In this document: positions 49,870 to 63,560 of the stretch, one piece after another
Numbering within the stretch: the first letter of the stretch is position 1
Layout of the letters: each line of letters opens with the position of its first letter
Position numbers and translations under genes: made by a program
The notes under the pieces: generated by a model
What the model was told of the DNA's origin: nothing
Seen by the model: the letters and a program-made list of their open reading frames with translations, nothing else
The model's database searches: none
Source: Eumeta japonica
Lineage: Eukaryota; Arthropoda; Insecta; Lepidoptera; Psychidae
DNA: 64,000 nt
Assembly: GCA_005406025.1 (NCBI GenBank)
Contig: BGZK01000712.1
Location: 244,108-308,107, forward strand
Reading direction: 5' to 3'

Positions 49870-50370
49870 TACAGTTTTTTTCATGGTCTCATGACCTATG
49901 GAATTTTGTTATGGGGTTACACAGCCGATGCGTGACCTCAGCCCTATGCAGTTCGCTCGTGCAACACAACTTTCGTGCTGCAGAAGCGAGCTATTCGTGC
50001 TGTTTATGACTTGAGACCAATGGCATCTCCCAAAGAAAAATTTAAGGAAATTAATATACTAACTTTAACATCACAATACATATACTAAAACCTGGTGTAT
50101 GTCAAGAGATATATAGAATCGTTCCAAAAAAGGAGCGACATGTATTACATTAACACTAGTCATAAGCACGATCTTGCTGCTGAATAAACCCATCTAAGCA
50201 AAGTTAATAAACCGTTTAAGGGGCAATGTGTGCGCTTTTATAATAAGATCCCAGCTGAAATCTAAAATTTGCAATTTTATGAATTTAAACGTTTCTTTAA
50301 AAGAAAGTTATATGAAAAGGGCTATTATACTGTTTCTGAATATGTTAGTGCAAAAAACCATTGGGACTAA
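49870..50370 (+). pseudogene. Non-LTR retrotransposon reverse transcriptase, C-terminal relic
   Basis: Reading across frames gives LMTYGILLWGY, then FVLQKRAIRAVYDLRP, KEKFKEINILTLTSQYIY, a spacer with SHKHDLAAE, FKGQCVRFYNKIPAEI, FKRFFKRKLYEKGYYTVSEY and NHWD before a stop. This block order is the region after the catalytic core of LINE-type ORF2 proteins (Jockey/CR1-like group). The polymerase and endonuclease domains are absent and at least four stops or frameshifts are present. A dead, 5'-truncated copy, as is usual for LINE insertions. Confidence 0.82.
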
Positions 50371-52199
50371 ACTGCTCAGCTATCAGGTTGCTTCGTGTTA
50401 TTACTAAGTGTTGTACATACTAAATTATTAGTTATTTAATATTTTGTACCGATGAGTAAAAAAGCAAACCTTGAGTTTCTTTCCCATTTTTTTTTTTATA
50501 GTGAATCAGCATTTAGAATGGGTGGTAATTTAATATCGAAAACAGTTGTTTATGACGAATTTCAAGTGTATTTATTTTTATTTACATATTAAAAATAAAT
50601 ACAGTTATCTGAATTAAATGACTGTATGCATGAATAATAAATATATAATACATTACTTCATTCGTATATTTTCCATTAATTATATTACCAAATAGCAGTA
50701 AAGACAAATATAATAATATTATCAGTTATATTGTCGGAAAGAATAAAAAGAAGGCTTAATTCAATGTAACTTTTAGCACACATGGCACATAAACAAATCG
50801 TGTGCCTGGAACCTTTACGCCCAGTTTAATTAAAACTTCTTAGACTTTTATGACAAATATCACCAAAAAGATTAATCATAAAATAAATGTGTTGTTTTGT
50901 AATTTATTTTCTTTGATAATGCAATTTTGACCTTTCTGTACTTATGAGAGCCCTTGGGCTCATTAAAATATTTTTATAAATATAAATTGAAATTTATATA
51001 TGTATATAGACTTACGTATAAAATTCAATGATGGTTAGTTGTTCCAGTTACCACTAAGCACTTCTGTATAATTAATCTGTATAATTAAAAGATCTGTGCC
51101 GCTGTTTAATGCATCAGTGGCCATAATGTTTTGTCTACATATAGTAAGAAATTTGAAAAAAATATTTTATGAATTATAATATAATATTGATTTTAATAAA
51201 GAAATTATAAATTTTATTGATCAGATTTCAAATTTTGGTACTTAAAAAGACATTTTTTTGGCCGTGGATCATGATTAAGTTTGCTGATTTATGCGTTTAT
51301 TCATCGATGGAGAGGTAAATTTTTTTTCTGAATCAGTCATATGAATTTTTAACAACACTTTTTTTTATAATAATGTTTCTAAATTATTTTTTTATTACAC
51401 TTGTCTTTTTATAAAATTTTCATAGTTTCAATTAAAATAATCACTGTAATCACAAAGATCAAGTCGCAACAAAATGTAGGGTTATAATATTTTGGGACAG
51501 TTCCACGTTATTTATATAAATAATGTCTATTTATACAGCAGTAGTATATCTGCAGTGTTACCAATACATACGAACAAGTATATTATCAGGTTGGTAATGA
51601 AGAGAATGTCACTTCTGTCCGAAAACTGTTACTTCCGTTTGAATAAAAATCTGAGTTAGGCTAAAGTCGCGGATACAGAAGTTACTTCAAAAGAACTAAA
51701 ATTAAATTAACGAGAAAAATCATGCATTTGAAATTAATAGTTTTAAAACATGTGATAAATATCTATTAATAAAGAAGTAAGTTTTACTTAGAGCATAACA
51801 ATGACGAAATTAAACATGTTATTTACTTATCTATTACATAAAAAATTTTATTATTATAAGTGTTTATTACAAACATTGAAAAATGTTTATTTTGGTTACT
51901 GTGTATAAAGTAAATATTTACGATATTCCTAAAATTTGATAGGATGTTTGCATCTTCGCTTCATCTTCAAGAGAACTAATTCTACAACTGTACAAAATCG
52001 TAAATACCAACTGGTACATTAATATGCATACGTGCGCGTGGGCATAAATATTATCGATATCCTAAACAAATTAACAGCAGTATTGAGTTCGGTAAATTCT
52101 GACAGTTAACCGCACCTTTTACACTTCTAGTTTTTAACTTGTTTTTAAATCGATTAAAATCGGACTCGTGAACAAAACATAAATTTCGAATCCCATGTA
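50371..52199. other. AT-rich non-coding stretch
   Basis: May begin with the retrotransposon 3' end. Otherwise nothing recognised. A TATCGATA motif lies near 52052. Confidence 0.4.
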
Positions 52200-52710
52200 T
52201 CGTTAGCTTTCCAAAACAGGACGCGTGCGGCGACGAAAAAGCGGCGCAGGGCGGGCGGGCGGCGCCTGGACTAATGCCGCCCGCCCACTGCCGCGCGCCC
52301 GCACTACTCATTGTGTTTATAGCGACATTACGCTCAGATATTCATTAATAACTATTGCCCCCAACTTCGCCTGCGTCGACTTCTTGTGTTTATTCTTCTT
52401 ATTTGCATAGGTTTGGATTCTTTCCTTCCTTTTAGAGAAAATTTCATGCGAGAAAGGGTAATAAATGTCCGTTTTCGGGATGCAAACCGTCTTTCTGGAA
52501 AACTTCATTAAGTCTGAATTACAAAAAATTTACTACTTTGCATACGATTTTAAGGAAAATCGTATATCAGGATTTTTTTTTGTTCATATATCAAGGGGCT
52601 TGAGCCTTAAGCCCTGCGGGCCGGATGTGCCTCCCCCCCGCCCCGATCGATGCGGCGGCCACGTCCGGCACAGACCACTTAACGTGCTCTCCGAGGCAAG
52701 GAGCGACAAG
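52200..52710. promoter_or_regulatory. Two GC-rich patches
   Basis: CpG-rich patches at 52215-52305 and 52605-52700, the latter with a CCCCCCCGCCCC run, separated by ordinary AT-rich DNA. Overlapping frames lack domains. Candidate regulatory blocks by composition only. Confidence 0.2.
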
Positions 52711-53039
52711 TTTAAACTGACTTAAGTTAAAAATTCATCGGTCTATTCGCCTATGGTCAGCATCGAAGATATTACCGTTCATATATACACATACATACAG
52801 TACAGTGGAATGATTTTTCCATAGTCTGTTACAGATTTCAAATATAATAAAATAATAATTATTCGAAAAATTTCATTAATAAGTGTTTCAACTAATTACT
52901 AGTACTAACATAAGGCTAGTCTCGATGATTTCATTTAATTCGTATTACCTTCCAACTGCCTAAACTTTTCTTTTTCAAGAAAAAAATATTGAAATATTAA
53001 AATAAAAATACATGTATCTCCATGAATACGAATCGAAGC

Positions 53040-53360
53040 CTATTTATAACCCGCTCCGAAACTACGAAATACTATGCAAAAAAGTTATCCACGATACGCG
53101 ACTCGATAGAATCGAGGAGGTGGAAGAGGCGCGGTGTCAATAAATCTGTCCCTACTTCTAACTCTTAAGTTAACAGATAAAAACTAACTTTGTTCGGGAC
53201 GAAGCCACTCGGCGGGTTCGATTACATAAGGCGGCGCCCAACTTCCTCTATTAAGCTCTACTTAGAGGTACAAATTTCGGCGCTGCCTATTTAAACATTG
53301 TTGCCAAATATTCTCGCGCGGTGTGGTACAACGCCCGAACAGGCTTAGGTTTGATTCTGC
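53040..53360. promoter_or_regulatory. Moderately GC-rich block
   Basis: Mixed-composition, non-repetitive-looking DNA with a small hairpin (CTCGAT-AGA-ATCGAG, 53102-53116) and several GGCGC motifs. Possible regulatory element. Confidence 0.22.
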
Positions 53361-56300
53361 GGCGTTACATGACTGTTCTATTTCTTTTCTTTGCTAGCTA
53401 AAAATTCCAATTCATCTATTTTTCATGTACTACATGTATTTTTTTAAGTTATTCGTAAAATCATATTTTATAGTTATCGGTGTTAAACAGACTGGCTCGA
53501 CTGTACGTTGGTGCGTCAGTGGTTGGAAGGTACTTCGAATTTTCTCGTCGGAAGAAGTTGAGCTCGATCTTAGTTACGGTTGAATCGACCGAAGGTTTTT
53601 TAACTTAAATTAAACAACTTATTTCATGTCTTAGAAAACAGGTTAAACCGTCGGTTGTGTACATTTTTACTGCATCAATGACAATGTACCTTAGCATCCC
53701 CAAACCAGAGTAGAAGGCTTATACGAAATCCAAACCTATCGATGTGAATTAAGAAAAAAATGTGGGAAGGTATGCCTCGGCAGAGGGGTAATCAAATTTT
53801 GAAACAAAAACTGATATTGTTTTAAAGCAAGTAAACAAGGAATTGTTTTACATTTAAACTAAATTGTTATATAGATGACTTTTATTTGAATGAAGTAAAT
53901 TTAGTAATAATTTTGTTTTCATTAAAGCAAAAGAAATCAATTAGTTCTATAAATTAACTGTTCACTGGATGAAATACGACTTTAAAATTGAAACAAACAA
54001 AACAATTTTTTTATGTGAACTCTATTAAAATCCGTCGCATAGTTTAGAACAATAGTGTGTCCAAACAGACCTTAAAAAAGATTTTTTTTCATTTGATTAG
54101 TTTTTCTACTACCCGCTCAATATTAGTTTTTGATGAAGATATTTAATGCTCAGAAACAATGGTCGTACAGTCGTATCCTATAATGAGTAAATATGTAATT
54201 TCAATTTTCTTTAATACATTAATTTCTAAAAACCTCGAAAACAAACAATAAATTGTTTATTGGTCCATATTGACTCATTAAATAATTGTATGCGCAAGCG
54301 GTATCGAAAGATTTTATGTGAATGTGCAGACAATATTTATGAATATCGTATATTTCACTGCGAAAAATACATCAATTTTTTAAATCATGGAGTGAAAATA
54401 CAAAGTCGATACAGTGGGAGAGCGGTGTCGGCTTCGCTTTGTAATATCGGATTCGCAATGTTTACAATGAACGCGAACAAATCTTGAACATATTTAGCGA
54501 ACACACCGCCCGAGTCGAACAATGCCCGATCCCCGGGCAATAAGCATATTTCAACGAAATAACGTAATTAATCATCGAACGTAATTTAATACATAATCTA
54601 ATTAACAGGAAACGGCATACCTTGTTCACGAAGTGTTTTACATTCGTGAAGTATTTATTTCACGTGAAATATTATAATTTCATTTTATATGAATTTAACA
54701 AGTATTTAGCTTTTATCGTGAAATATTTTTTCCATTTTTTAATAAATGAGCAGGTCATGATATCATTAAATAAGGGATATTTTGCACATATAATTTATAC
54801 AAAAAAGGAAAACGAAAAATGAAACATTAAACAGATGAAAAAGCGTTGTCGGCTCAACATTAATATTGTGCTCATGAAAAGATATTTATATACTGTAAGT
54901 ATTGAATACTTTAAGTAAGTGCTTATAATCTTATTTCATTTAACTTCGACATTTTTTACTCGTCTGTATAATTTAGACTATTATTGCTCTGTGGACTTGT
55001 AGACTGCTTTTCAAGTCACCTCCATAACCGCGCTCACATTGACATTCACAAAAATCATATCAAAATATGTCTTTGTCTACTTAAGATTCCTTTTCTATAT
55101 TTATTTTTCATTTAGATTTCCGTTAAACGAATCAGTTCAGTGTGTGCGTGCGTGCGCGTGTGTGTATGTGTGGGCACTCGCGCTCGCGCTCAATCTGTAT
55201 ATGTATTCTATTTTTAAATTTCGTTTCTTTAATTACTGAATACTAAGTAAGTTTTGATTACTAGATTTAATTATCCATGAACACTTATTTATAAAACATA
55301 TTACATTTTACATTAAAGCTAAATGAAATGTTAATTATTATATCTATGAAAGCTAAGGTGAACGGTTTTATGTTCATGAATAGATAAATATTTTGTTAGG
55401 CCACAGATAAGTAAGAGCTTTCCTCTTTTACAAAATTTCCGTAGAGCACAAAGACATATTTTCCTCCAAATACCTGCGATTGAGATTTTGCTCGTAATTT
55501 TGAAAGTTATTCACCCTTCCCAATTTGCTCTTAACTTAACGAACCGCTTCGCATATACAAGGTGTGTTTATGTTTTGTCATGGCCAGTGCCGGAGTTCTG
55601 AGTCGAGGCCGTTTAAGCTGAACATTAGCGAGCGCGCCGCGACCGCTACACCTGCGCCCTCTATTTAATATTTACTGGTGTAATAAAGGGATGAATACAA
55701 GTGTCTCTTGGAAATATTCTTTCTAGTGAAGTATTATGTTTAGTTTTGAGTAAGTTTTCCATTAAGCTGTTCTCGGTACGCAACGAGAAGAAAAAAGTAA
55801 ACACGTGTTCAAATTATTAACTGCTCTATTACAAATATTTAAAAACTTTCCCGGGCCAAGATTCCAAAACTAGTGTACAATATAAAATTAAACATCCAAT
55901 CAACTAGCGGAAACGATGGAGTTTCCACAAACATTTTCATTACTCTCCGGGAGTTACTAATATCGACTTTAATTCACACTGCTCCTCTCAAGATTTCAGT
56001 CAAAGTCTCTCTCGTCGGTGTTCAGCAGCCCCTCACATCTGCTTTTATCGTCTCTACAAGCATAAGGAGAAATCTTTTTCTATCTTTATGTTCTCTTTCT
56101 TTATGTTCTGAGGCAATAAATAATCATTGCATTTGTTGCGGCTTACTACAATAAAACCGTCTGAACGTATATTATTTACTGTGTGAGTTTATGTTGATTC
56201 GCACATGTTTATAATTAGACCTAAAAGTATCGTTCAAAAGGTACACTTTCCCATAAAAAAAAATGAAATTCAGGTACTTGTATGGCTAATTATTATCGTA

Positions 56301-56609
56301 AATAATGCTACCATTTTCAATTATTGATCCAAGTGTACTCAATACTATTGTGAACTTAGATATTTTCTCTCGCTCAACAGTCAGGTAAAAAATTACAGAT
56401 TTTCAGTTTTGTATCTCAATAACAACAATCCTTTGGGTCTGAAAACAAATATATAAATATAACGAATATAAAGAAATCCATAATAGTAAATTAAAATGGA
56501 ATGCATAACAAAAACATATAATATAATTTTTTAATAATCATCTTTTTCGGAATATGGAATAGCCGATATGAAACGAGTTCGTTACGTTTTCAAAAATATA
56601 AATAAAATA
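53361..56609. other. Mostly AT-rich non-coding stretch
   Basis: No gene recognised. A small GC-rich patch at 54500-54545 is followed by TTAAT/TAATTA motifs (54565-54605). CGTGAAATATT-like words repeat at 54650-54730. A TG/CG-rich simple tract lies at 55138-55190 and a GC patch at 55595-55665. Confidence 0.4.
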
Positions 56610-56790
56610 CAAGGCTCGGTGCGTTCGCGTCTCCACCGAACCTTTTCCTCGAGCCGTGCCTAGGGGACTAATATTGAAATCGGCGTTGTCGACCGCGCTT
56701 CGACGCCGGCGCGCGCGCCCGCAGAGCCTTCTCTGAAAGCCTTTCTGTTTGTTCGGGCTACAAAGCCTTTGCGCCCGCTATAGCTTTGAC
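56610..56790. promoter_or_regulatory. GC-rich island
   Basis: CpG-rich, peaking at 56690-56730 (GCCGGCGCGCGCGCCCG). Contains complementary CTCGGTGCG / GAGCC-type words that could fold. Candidate regulatory block by composition only. Confidence 0.25.
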
Positions 56791-57439
56791 TGTGATACAG
56801 GTGAAGTTTATTCAAATTGACTTAAAACACATGTACTATTAAAGAAATGTAGTGGATCTACGTTTATTGTAAGGGTTGAATTCGTATTTGTAAGAAGCAA
56901 CTTCAAAAATTATTGTAGCATTTTTTTTCTCGCTGAAAATCTACGGTTTTTTAGATAGACATATAGTATGGTTCATTATTTAAATTGTAGTATTTTGTCG
57001 CATATAATACATTTGTAATAAAAGCTGGAGAAAAGCGACTACTTTCTTGGTTTAGACCGAGTAAACCATTAAGAATGTAGCAAAATTTGTAGGATCAACA
57101 CGTATATCACAAAGTAATTTTCTATCTTTGGTGAGATATTCTTAATAATTGTTTTTACGATCCTAAAAGATACAAAAGAAATAGCTCAAAAATTCAGAGT
57201 TTTAATGCATTCTATCTCAGAACAAAAAAAACTGAGAAACAGGTTTCAAAAGAAAAAATAGGGACTGTGGCGTTTTTGATTTGAAATCAAGATTTTGCTT
57301 AGAATTTTTCATTTACATCAGGGCAGAAAACATGACCAGCAGCACAGCGATATTAAGAAAAAATAATTAATGAAATCAGGCGTTTCTTAAGCGTCCAAGG
57401 TATTTAGGCCGAAATCGGCAAAATGAACTGAAACAGCTT
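56791..57439. other. AT-rich non-coding stretch
   Basis: Nothing recognised. Confidence 0.45.
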
Positions 57440-57560
57440 GAGATGAGCATCGGGATCCGGATAAGGACAGTAACTAGAATCGAAGTTAGAATTTGCACTG
57501 CAACCGCAACTGCAGTTAGAATCGAAATTGGCGTAATAACCGAGATCATGATTAGTATCC
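57440..57560. repeat. Degenerate short-period repeat
   Basis: Units like CGGGATCCGGATAAGGA, GAATCGAAGTTAGAAT and GAATCGAAATTGG resemble the tracts at 38096-38130 and 40231-40390. Likely worn satellite-like sequence. Confidence 0.45.
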
Positions 57561-59959
57561 TAATCATACGCATACGTAACGGGCGCAATAGTTTACTGAC
57601 TGCATTGAAGCGGTAGATTTCTCAATCATAAAACGAAAATATAAGAGTCAAAAAATTATATAATAATTTTATATAAGAAATCAAAAAAAAAAAATGAAGT
57701 AAATAGAAAATAAAAAAGTTGGAATACAATAAAGAAATAAAACCGCTACTTACGCAACTTCGCTAATACGATACTACGTGTACGTCTAGAAACACGCACG
57801 TACCTGAAACAAATTTATTGTACAATTAATAAAGACAAAATATACGTCCGACTATATTACGAGTATGGGTATAAAACGCACGTATTCATTTCTCACTCGC
57901 GTTAATCACTATATTTGGCGAGGAGTGTATATTTCCGATGTAGATTGTTTTCGGTTTTCTGAATTTCTTTACTAAAATCGGTATAATGAAGCGTTCATAA
58001 GATCGGTTGAGTCCATCTGCAAAATTATTTTTTCTCACATATATATTTGTAAGAGTAGACATATTTTCCTCGGATTGCTAAGAAACGGAATCCGGAACGT
58101 CTTTCGTTCTTAACTGCCAATAACACATTTTTATTGTTTTTGGCCATCATAAGAAAAAACTTTGAGGGAACAAACAATACAAACAAAAACACCGAGAAAA
58201 GTAACATTCGCTCACAGAATGAGTCAAAAGGGCAAACCATTAAATTAATGGAGAGATATCACAAAACGCATAATCTATAATATATATAAAATATTTGTGC
58301 AACATCGCCTTTTTGTACAACTCTTGTCTCCCACACATTACTAATAACCTGCAATGTTATATTGCACCACGATAAATTATGAATGGAATTGAAATTTTAT
58401 TGTATAAAATATTGTATCAACGCATTCATACGTAAAATGCGACTAAATCCATTTAATATCTCTCGTGTTTTCAGTAAATAGCAGGTTAATGAAATGCACT
58501 GGTACATAATTAACCTGATGGATGTTGTGTTTGTTTGCTTCTAGAAATGAAATGGTACGCACACAGTATTGTTCGGTATTTTAATGTATGATGATAGATA
58601 TAATATATATGTGAAATATGGTAACTTTTTATATATTTTCGCATATGTCTTGATATATAACAGGTCACCGAACAATAAAAAAATCAATCGCTAAAAATAA
58701 AACTTCATATATGTAAAATTATATAAATAACATTTCATGTTAAGACTCGCCACGAAAACCATGTTAAACAAACTTACGATACATATAATTGTTATCACTG
58801 TTTTAGTTAAATATATCGTAGAACTACACGGAAAATATTTTCTTCGCATTATATACCAGTCAAATATTATTTCTTTATACACGAAATAAACAAAGTCAAC
58901 AAATAATCCGAACGTGACCATAATTTCCGTTTTAGTTAGGAATTTCATGTTACGAGCGAGACTAATGTTAACGTTCTAACACAATTAATTATTTGTACAC
59001 GGGTTAAAGTCTGAGATAACGATCATGTGACATTTTATTTTGTCGAACATAAAAAGAAGTTGATTATCAAGCACTTTTGGGACAATTTACAGTTTACTGT
59101 TCTAATATTAGTACATTTTAAGACCGCGTTATCGTACTCATTCACTGTTAGTTTACTCATAATTAGAACTTTAGGAATTAGAAGAAAACTGGACAAAACT
59201 TTTACAATTATCAAATTTAACCATATCAAAGTTTTAATATTTAATAGATCATATATTTTATGTATGCTTTGATACATAAATATAAGCTCTATCAAATTTT
59301 AAGATTTGTTTTAGATTTTGGATTCGTAAAACATAGATCATTGTTTTAAACCGATGTTGTGAGACCAACTAGGTACGTCTATTAATAAAATTTTATTCTG
59401 ATGTGGTTGCTTAAATGACACATTTCTAAAAGTGATCTAACTTTTTCTAAGTATATTACAAACAAAAATAATGCATTAGATAAACCACTATTGGACGTAA
59501 GTCCTCCTCAAAAGATATTCTTCTACATCGGTCTTATATAATCAACGCTAAAATATCTCAATCAATTCTCTGGAAACATGAAAAATAATTTGTGACTGCT
59601 GGTATACTGAGAGCTTGAGCTGTTACAAAATGTGCCAGATCTTTTTCTCAAGGTTTTTTGAATTATTAGATAAAAAAAAAATAATGAGAGCGTATAAAGC
59701 ACTCTTGTACATCGCAATAAAAAACTTTTTCCCGATCTCCGAAACATTTAAAAAACCGAATATCTAAGTACTTATAATAAAATTTTGTTTACAAAATCAA
59801 ATAAACATATCGTATATTACTACATCTATTCAAGATTATACATGTGACCATTTCGATAGCAGAAATATTCGAGTTAACTGATTGTTATTTTTTTATAATA
59901 TCAGGATTTAATACATAATACAAAACGACATTTTAATTCATATTGCTACAGCTGGAGGG
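57561..59959. other. AT-rich non-coding stretch
   Basis: Nothing recognised. The open frames are hydrophobic, AT-driven and overlap on both strands. Confidence 0.45.
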
Positions 59960-60105
59960 AGCGAATGCATAGAGAGGCAGTCGATCGAGTTTATAATTGC
60001 GTCGAGTTCGCGCGAACGCCTCGAGTAGCGGCACGGCTGCGCATCTACGCGGCGTGGGGTGCACACCCCGTCGTCGCCCCCGTGCTGTATTCTAGATCTT
60101 GTTGT
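59960..60105. promoter_or_regulatory. GC-rich island
   Basis: CpG-rich with a small exact inverted repeat (GGGGTG-CA-CACCCC) near 60057-60070. Candidate regulatory block by composition only. Confidence 0.2.
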
Positions 60106-61254
60106 TACTACTAGGTACAAAATAAAATAAGGAATTTCAAGACATATCCGCTTTAAACATTCAAGCAAATAATCAATATTTCCATCAGTATCGTTGAATA
60201 TATTTTATTATTTGGTTACAACTTTCGACAGAAATAATGAACAGAAATTTCTGAAACAATTTCAAAAAAACATACTTTCCTGAAAGTGTAACAGTTCACA
60301 TTTTATTACTTCATTAAGAATGAGTGTTGCATTTAAAAGAGATAAAAAGATGTTTAGTAAAGATTTCTCAAAATTATTCTGGAATGTTTTAAGAGATATT
60401 AATAAAATAATACTGCGATTTACTATTTTTTTATACTATCGTATTTAAAGCTTTTTTTATTTATAACTGAGTAATGACTGTTTTAAATGGCTAATTAGAC
60501 AGAGAAGGGAGCAAGTACTCAGTGATGCCATTGTTTACTAGCGCCAAATAAAATAATATAAAACACCGTTTTGCAAGAAAGAAATGGGAAAGAATTTTTG
60601 ATGGTTTATAGTTTTTTAACGCATTTTAAATTTAATTTCACTTTTAGTCATCATGTCCATTCAACTTACGTAATTCATAAACAAATATAATATTGTAAAT
60701 ATCAGGAAACTACTCTATCGTTTACGTGACTGTATTTAATTAATTTCTTTTTACACTTTCAATATTTCCGTTAATCAACAGTGATTTTACGAAAAATATA
60801 ACCAAACCAAAAAGATCTGCCATTTTAAAGGCTTTTTTTTTGGTACCTAGACATAAAACATAATTATAGCAAACAGTCAAAGGGGTCAAGTATAATTAAA
60901 TCTCAAATTTAAAACAATCTCAATATACAAACTTATAATATTTCGCTCTTTCAACAACAACTGAATATTTATTGTGAAGTTACATACTAATGCCTAAAAT
61001 TAAAAAGATATAATAATAAGTAATAACCTAAAGTACATTGGGACAAGTCTTAACAATTAATTACATTAGATTTTGTTTTGAAATTCCGGCTTTGGAGCCG
61101 TGAAAGGAAATCATTTTCTGTAAAACTTTCACCAAATCCGTAATTAAAAATACATACCAGAAGTCCTTTTTCCTTGATTTTAATTTCACTTAAACACTAA
61201 GGAACGGTAGAAAAATAAATTTTCAAAATTTCTACTATCCGATTCACATTCACA
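60106..61254. other. AT-rich non-coding stretch
   Basis: Nothing recognised. Confidence 0.45.
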
Positions 61255-61515
61255 GTCAAACAAAGCGTTGAATGGAACTAGGTGCGCGAGCGCATACGTG
61301 CATTGCCCCGGCGCACTGGGCCGTAGGGCGGCCGCGGGAAGGGGGAACGCGACTGACTGCATTCCGCGGCGCTTCCTGACCGCGGCCGGTGCAAGTGCGG
61401 CTCAGCATTGCGCTACGAGTACATGACTCCCCCTTCCCGACCGCCCACCACCTCATCTCTCCCCGTGACGTCTACGGTCCCGAGGCGAGCGACTACACTC
61501 CATAACCGTGAAAGT
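61255..61515. promoter_or_regulatory. GC-rich island, possible promoter
   Basis: CpG-rich, with pyrimidine-rich CCCCCTTCCC and complementary GGGAAGGGGG blocks about 100 bp apart and a TGACGTCT CRE-like motif near 61466. It could be a CpG-island promoter, but no adjacent coding exon is seen on either strand. Confidence 0.28.
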
Positions 61516-62319
61516 ATCGGACCGTGAACGAAGCGATAATACAAATCGACAGATGGCGCCGTTTGTAGATTTAAAAATATTATAATTATTTGTTATCGTA
61601 AGCATTTGAAAATCAAAGTGGGACGATAGAAAATAATGAATTTTTCGATATTACAAAAACGATTTACCAATATTTTTTCATGACGAAATCGATTAGCCTT
61701 TTAAAATACCTTTAAAATCCTATGACATAGCTTTAATCTAAATCGTTCCTTACGTTTCTCGTTACACTACCTCAAAGAGTAAAATTAAATAGTCCGCAGC
61801 ATTAATAAATAATGAACGTCACCGCCCGTTGGTTTTCCGGCCGGAAGAATATCCGTAAAGGGCCTCAAGTAAAAACAAAATAAGGGCGGCGCCGCCCCGC
61901 CCGTCGCCCGTCACCGGGAAGACTTCTCTTTGTAGTCTAATGCATTAAGATTATTAGGTTGTCCTAACAGCGTTTCATTTCTTCAACGTGTCTTTGCTAC
62001 GGGCAGAATTTCGTTACACCGTTTAAGTTTGCACTCGATATTCCCAATCTTAGACATACAAATACATCGGGCAGTCGAAACGATACAAGCGAGTCAGTTC
62101 ATTTCGGGATTTTGCCCGTTAACATATAGAGGAGCTTTGTATTGTTAATGTGTAACATCCGGACGGAAGGTTGCGATCAAAACCAAAATTGGATTGTTTG
62201 CAATACTAGCATAGTCGTAGAGTATTGTAATAAAATGCTATGTTTAGTAACTGTTAATACTATACATTTATTGTATTGTCGATCTCCTGAACGTTACTCT
62301 ATATCAGTTAAACGTTAGA
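61516..62319. other. Non-coding stretch with small GC-rich patch
   Basis: A GC-rich patch at 61820-61920. The remainder is ordinary AT-rich DNA. No gene recognised. Confidence 0.4.
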
Positions 62320-62960
62320 AACCGGCCAATTGCGAGTCGGACTCACACACGAAATATTTCGTATCATCATTCAATATTTGACAGTATATATTTTTCAAAA
62401 AATAATTTAGTAAAAAGCAAGTCTTTGGAGTGTATCCCCTGCGTCCGATCTTGGATATGGCGTTTGTAAACTCTGAGAGATTGAACATGAATGTATGTGT
62501 CTAGTTATTGTATGAATATATTGATTTACAGTATTTATTGAGGGTACTCAATAGTATGCGCTAAAGTTTTGCTAAATTTGCCACTCCTGTATGGCACAGT
62601 AATAAATAAGCACGAGTTCGACTCGCACTAGGCTGTTTTTCATCACTTGTTGTTTCACTTAAGAGTATGCACTATATTTATAGGAGTTAGACGTTTGTAG
62701 ATATTGCCATTATTAATATCGAACAAAAAACGCCGAAAAACCATGTTTTCTGTATGGAGACCCTCTTTAATTTTTAACTTTAATTTAATTATTTGTTGTT
62801 ATAGCGGCTATAGCAATACTCTATAAAAATTTAAATTGTCTGCCTGTTACAGTTAAAGAGATAAGTATAGCTCTTTGACAGACAGACATACAGAAAAACA
62901 GACGAACGGACAGACAACGAAGCCTTGTAACAATATTATATAAAATTTGTAACAGTAAGT
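62320..62960 (+). repeat. Lepidopteran dispersed repeat, interrupted
   Basis: The head CCGGCCAATTGCGAGTCGGA is at 62330-62349. The matching tail begins near 62718 (AACGCCGAAAAACCATG), runs through TTGTTGTTATAGCGGC, AAATTTAAATTGTCTGCC and a GACAGACAGACATACAG-type run, and ends near 62960. The same head motif occurs in reverse at 62611-62635 (GAGTTCGACTCGCACTAGGC). Head and tail words match a repeat common in moths and butterflies, here split by about 350 bp of other sequence. Confidence 0.65.
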
Positions 62961-63229
62961 AGTTAAGTACGCGCTATTATAAAAACTATGAACAATATTT
63001 TTAATCGAAAATTAATTAATTTACCTTTTCATATTTTCATCGGAACGAAAATTTGAAAAGGCAAAGTAACATATATATACAAAAAAAAAAGGTTGAGTTT
63101 TATATGAGTTTCGATTGAAAAAAATAAACTCTGCGTTTAATATCTTCTAAAAAATGATCGGTTAAATTTTATGTGTGATAGGCGCTGCGGACTGCAACAA
63201 AAGAGTAAATAGCGAACATCGCAACTACG
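62961..63229. other. AT-rich non-coding stretch
   Basis: Nothing recognised. Confidence 0.4.
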
Positions 63230-63560
63230 AGTACATATGAACAGATCGGTCCTGAACACGGTACGAATCGTGCACAGCGTTGAACACATTTTTTCAACGG
63301 CAAAGGGCGCGAGAATCGCACGGGGCGAGGTAATCGTCCGCCTGAAAGCTTTCCATGGGAGCTTTTAAGCGCTTATCTTTGAAATGATAGCCGCCGCCGG
63401 ACACGCTGAAAGGCGGCGACGGCAATTTGCTTACATTAGTACATTTCGCGTTTTTCAAAGCGGAACGTATATACAGATGTTTTTGTTTTTGCCGTTCATT
63501 CGGCTCCAATAAGTCATCCGCGGCTCGGCGTGGCCGCGTCGCACGTCGTCTCTTAACTTA
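63230..63560. promoter_or_regulatory. GC-rich island
   Basis: CpG-rich patches at 63295-63335, 63385-63425 and 63520-63550. The 71-codon minus-strand frame (63294-63509) has fairly balanced composition but no recognisable domain. Candidate regulatory block or unrecognised exon. Confidence 0.22.

Noticed and set aside
58691..59295. Hydrophobic frames possibly of mitochondrial origin
   Set aside because: No mitochondrial protein or rRNA motif recognised. Explained by AT-rich composition on both strands.
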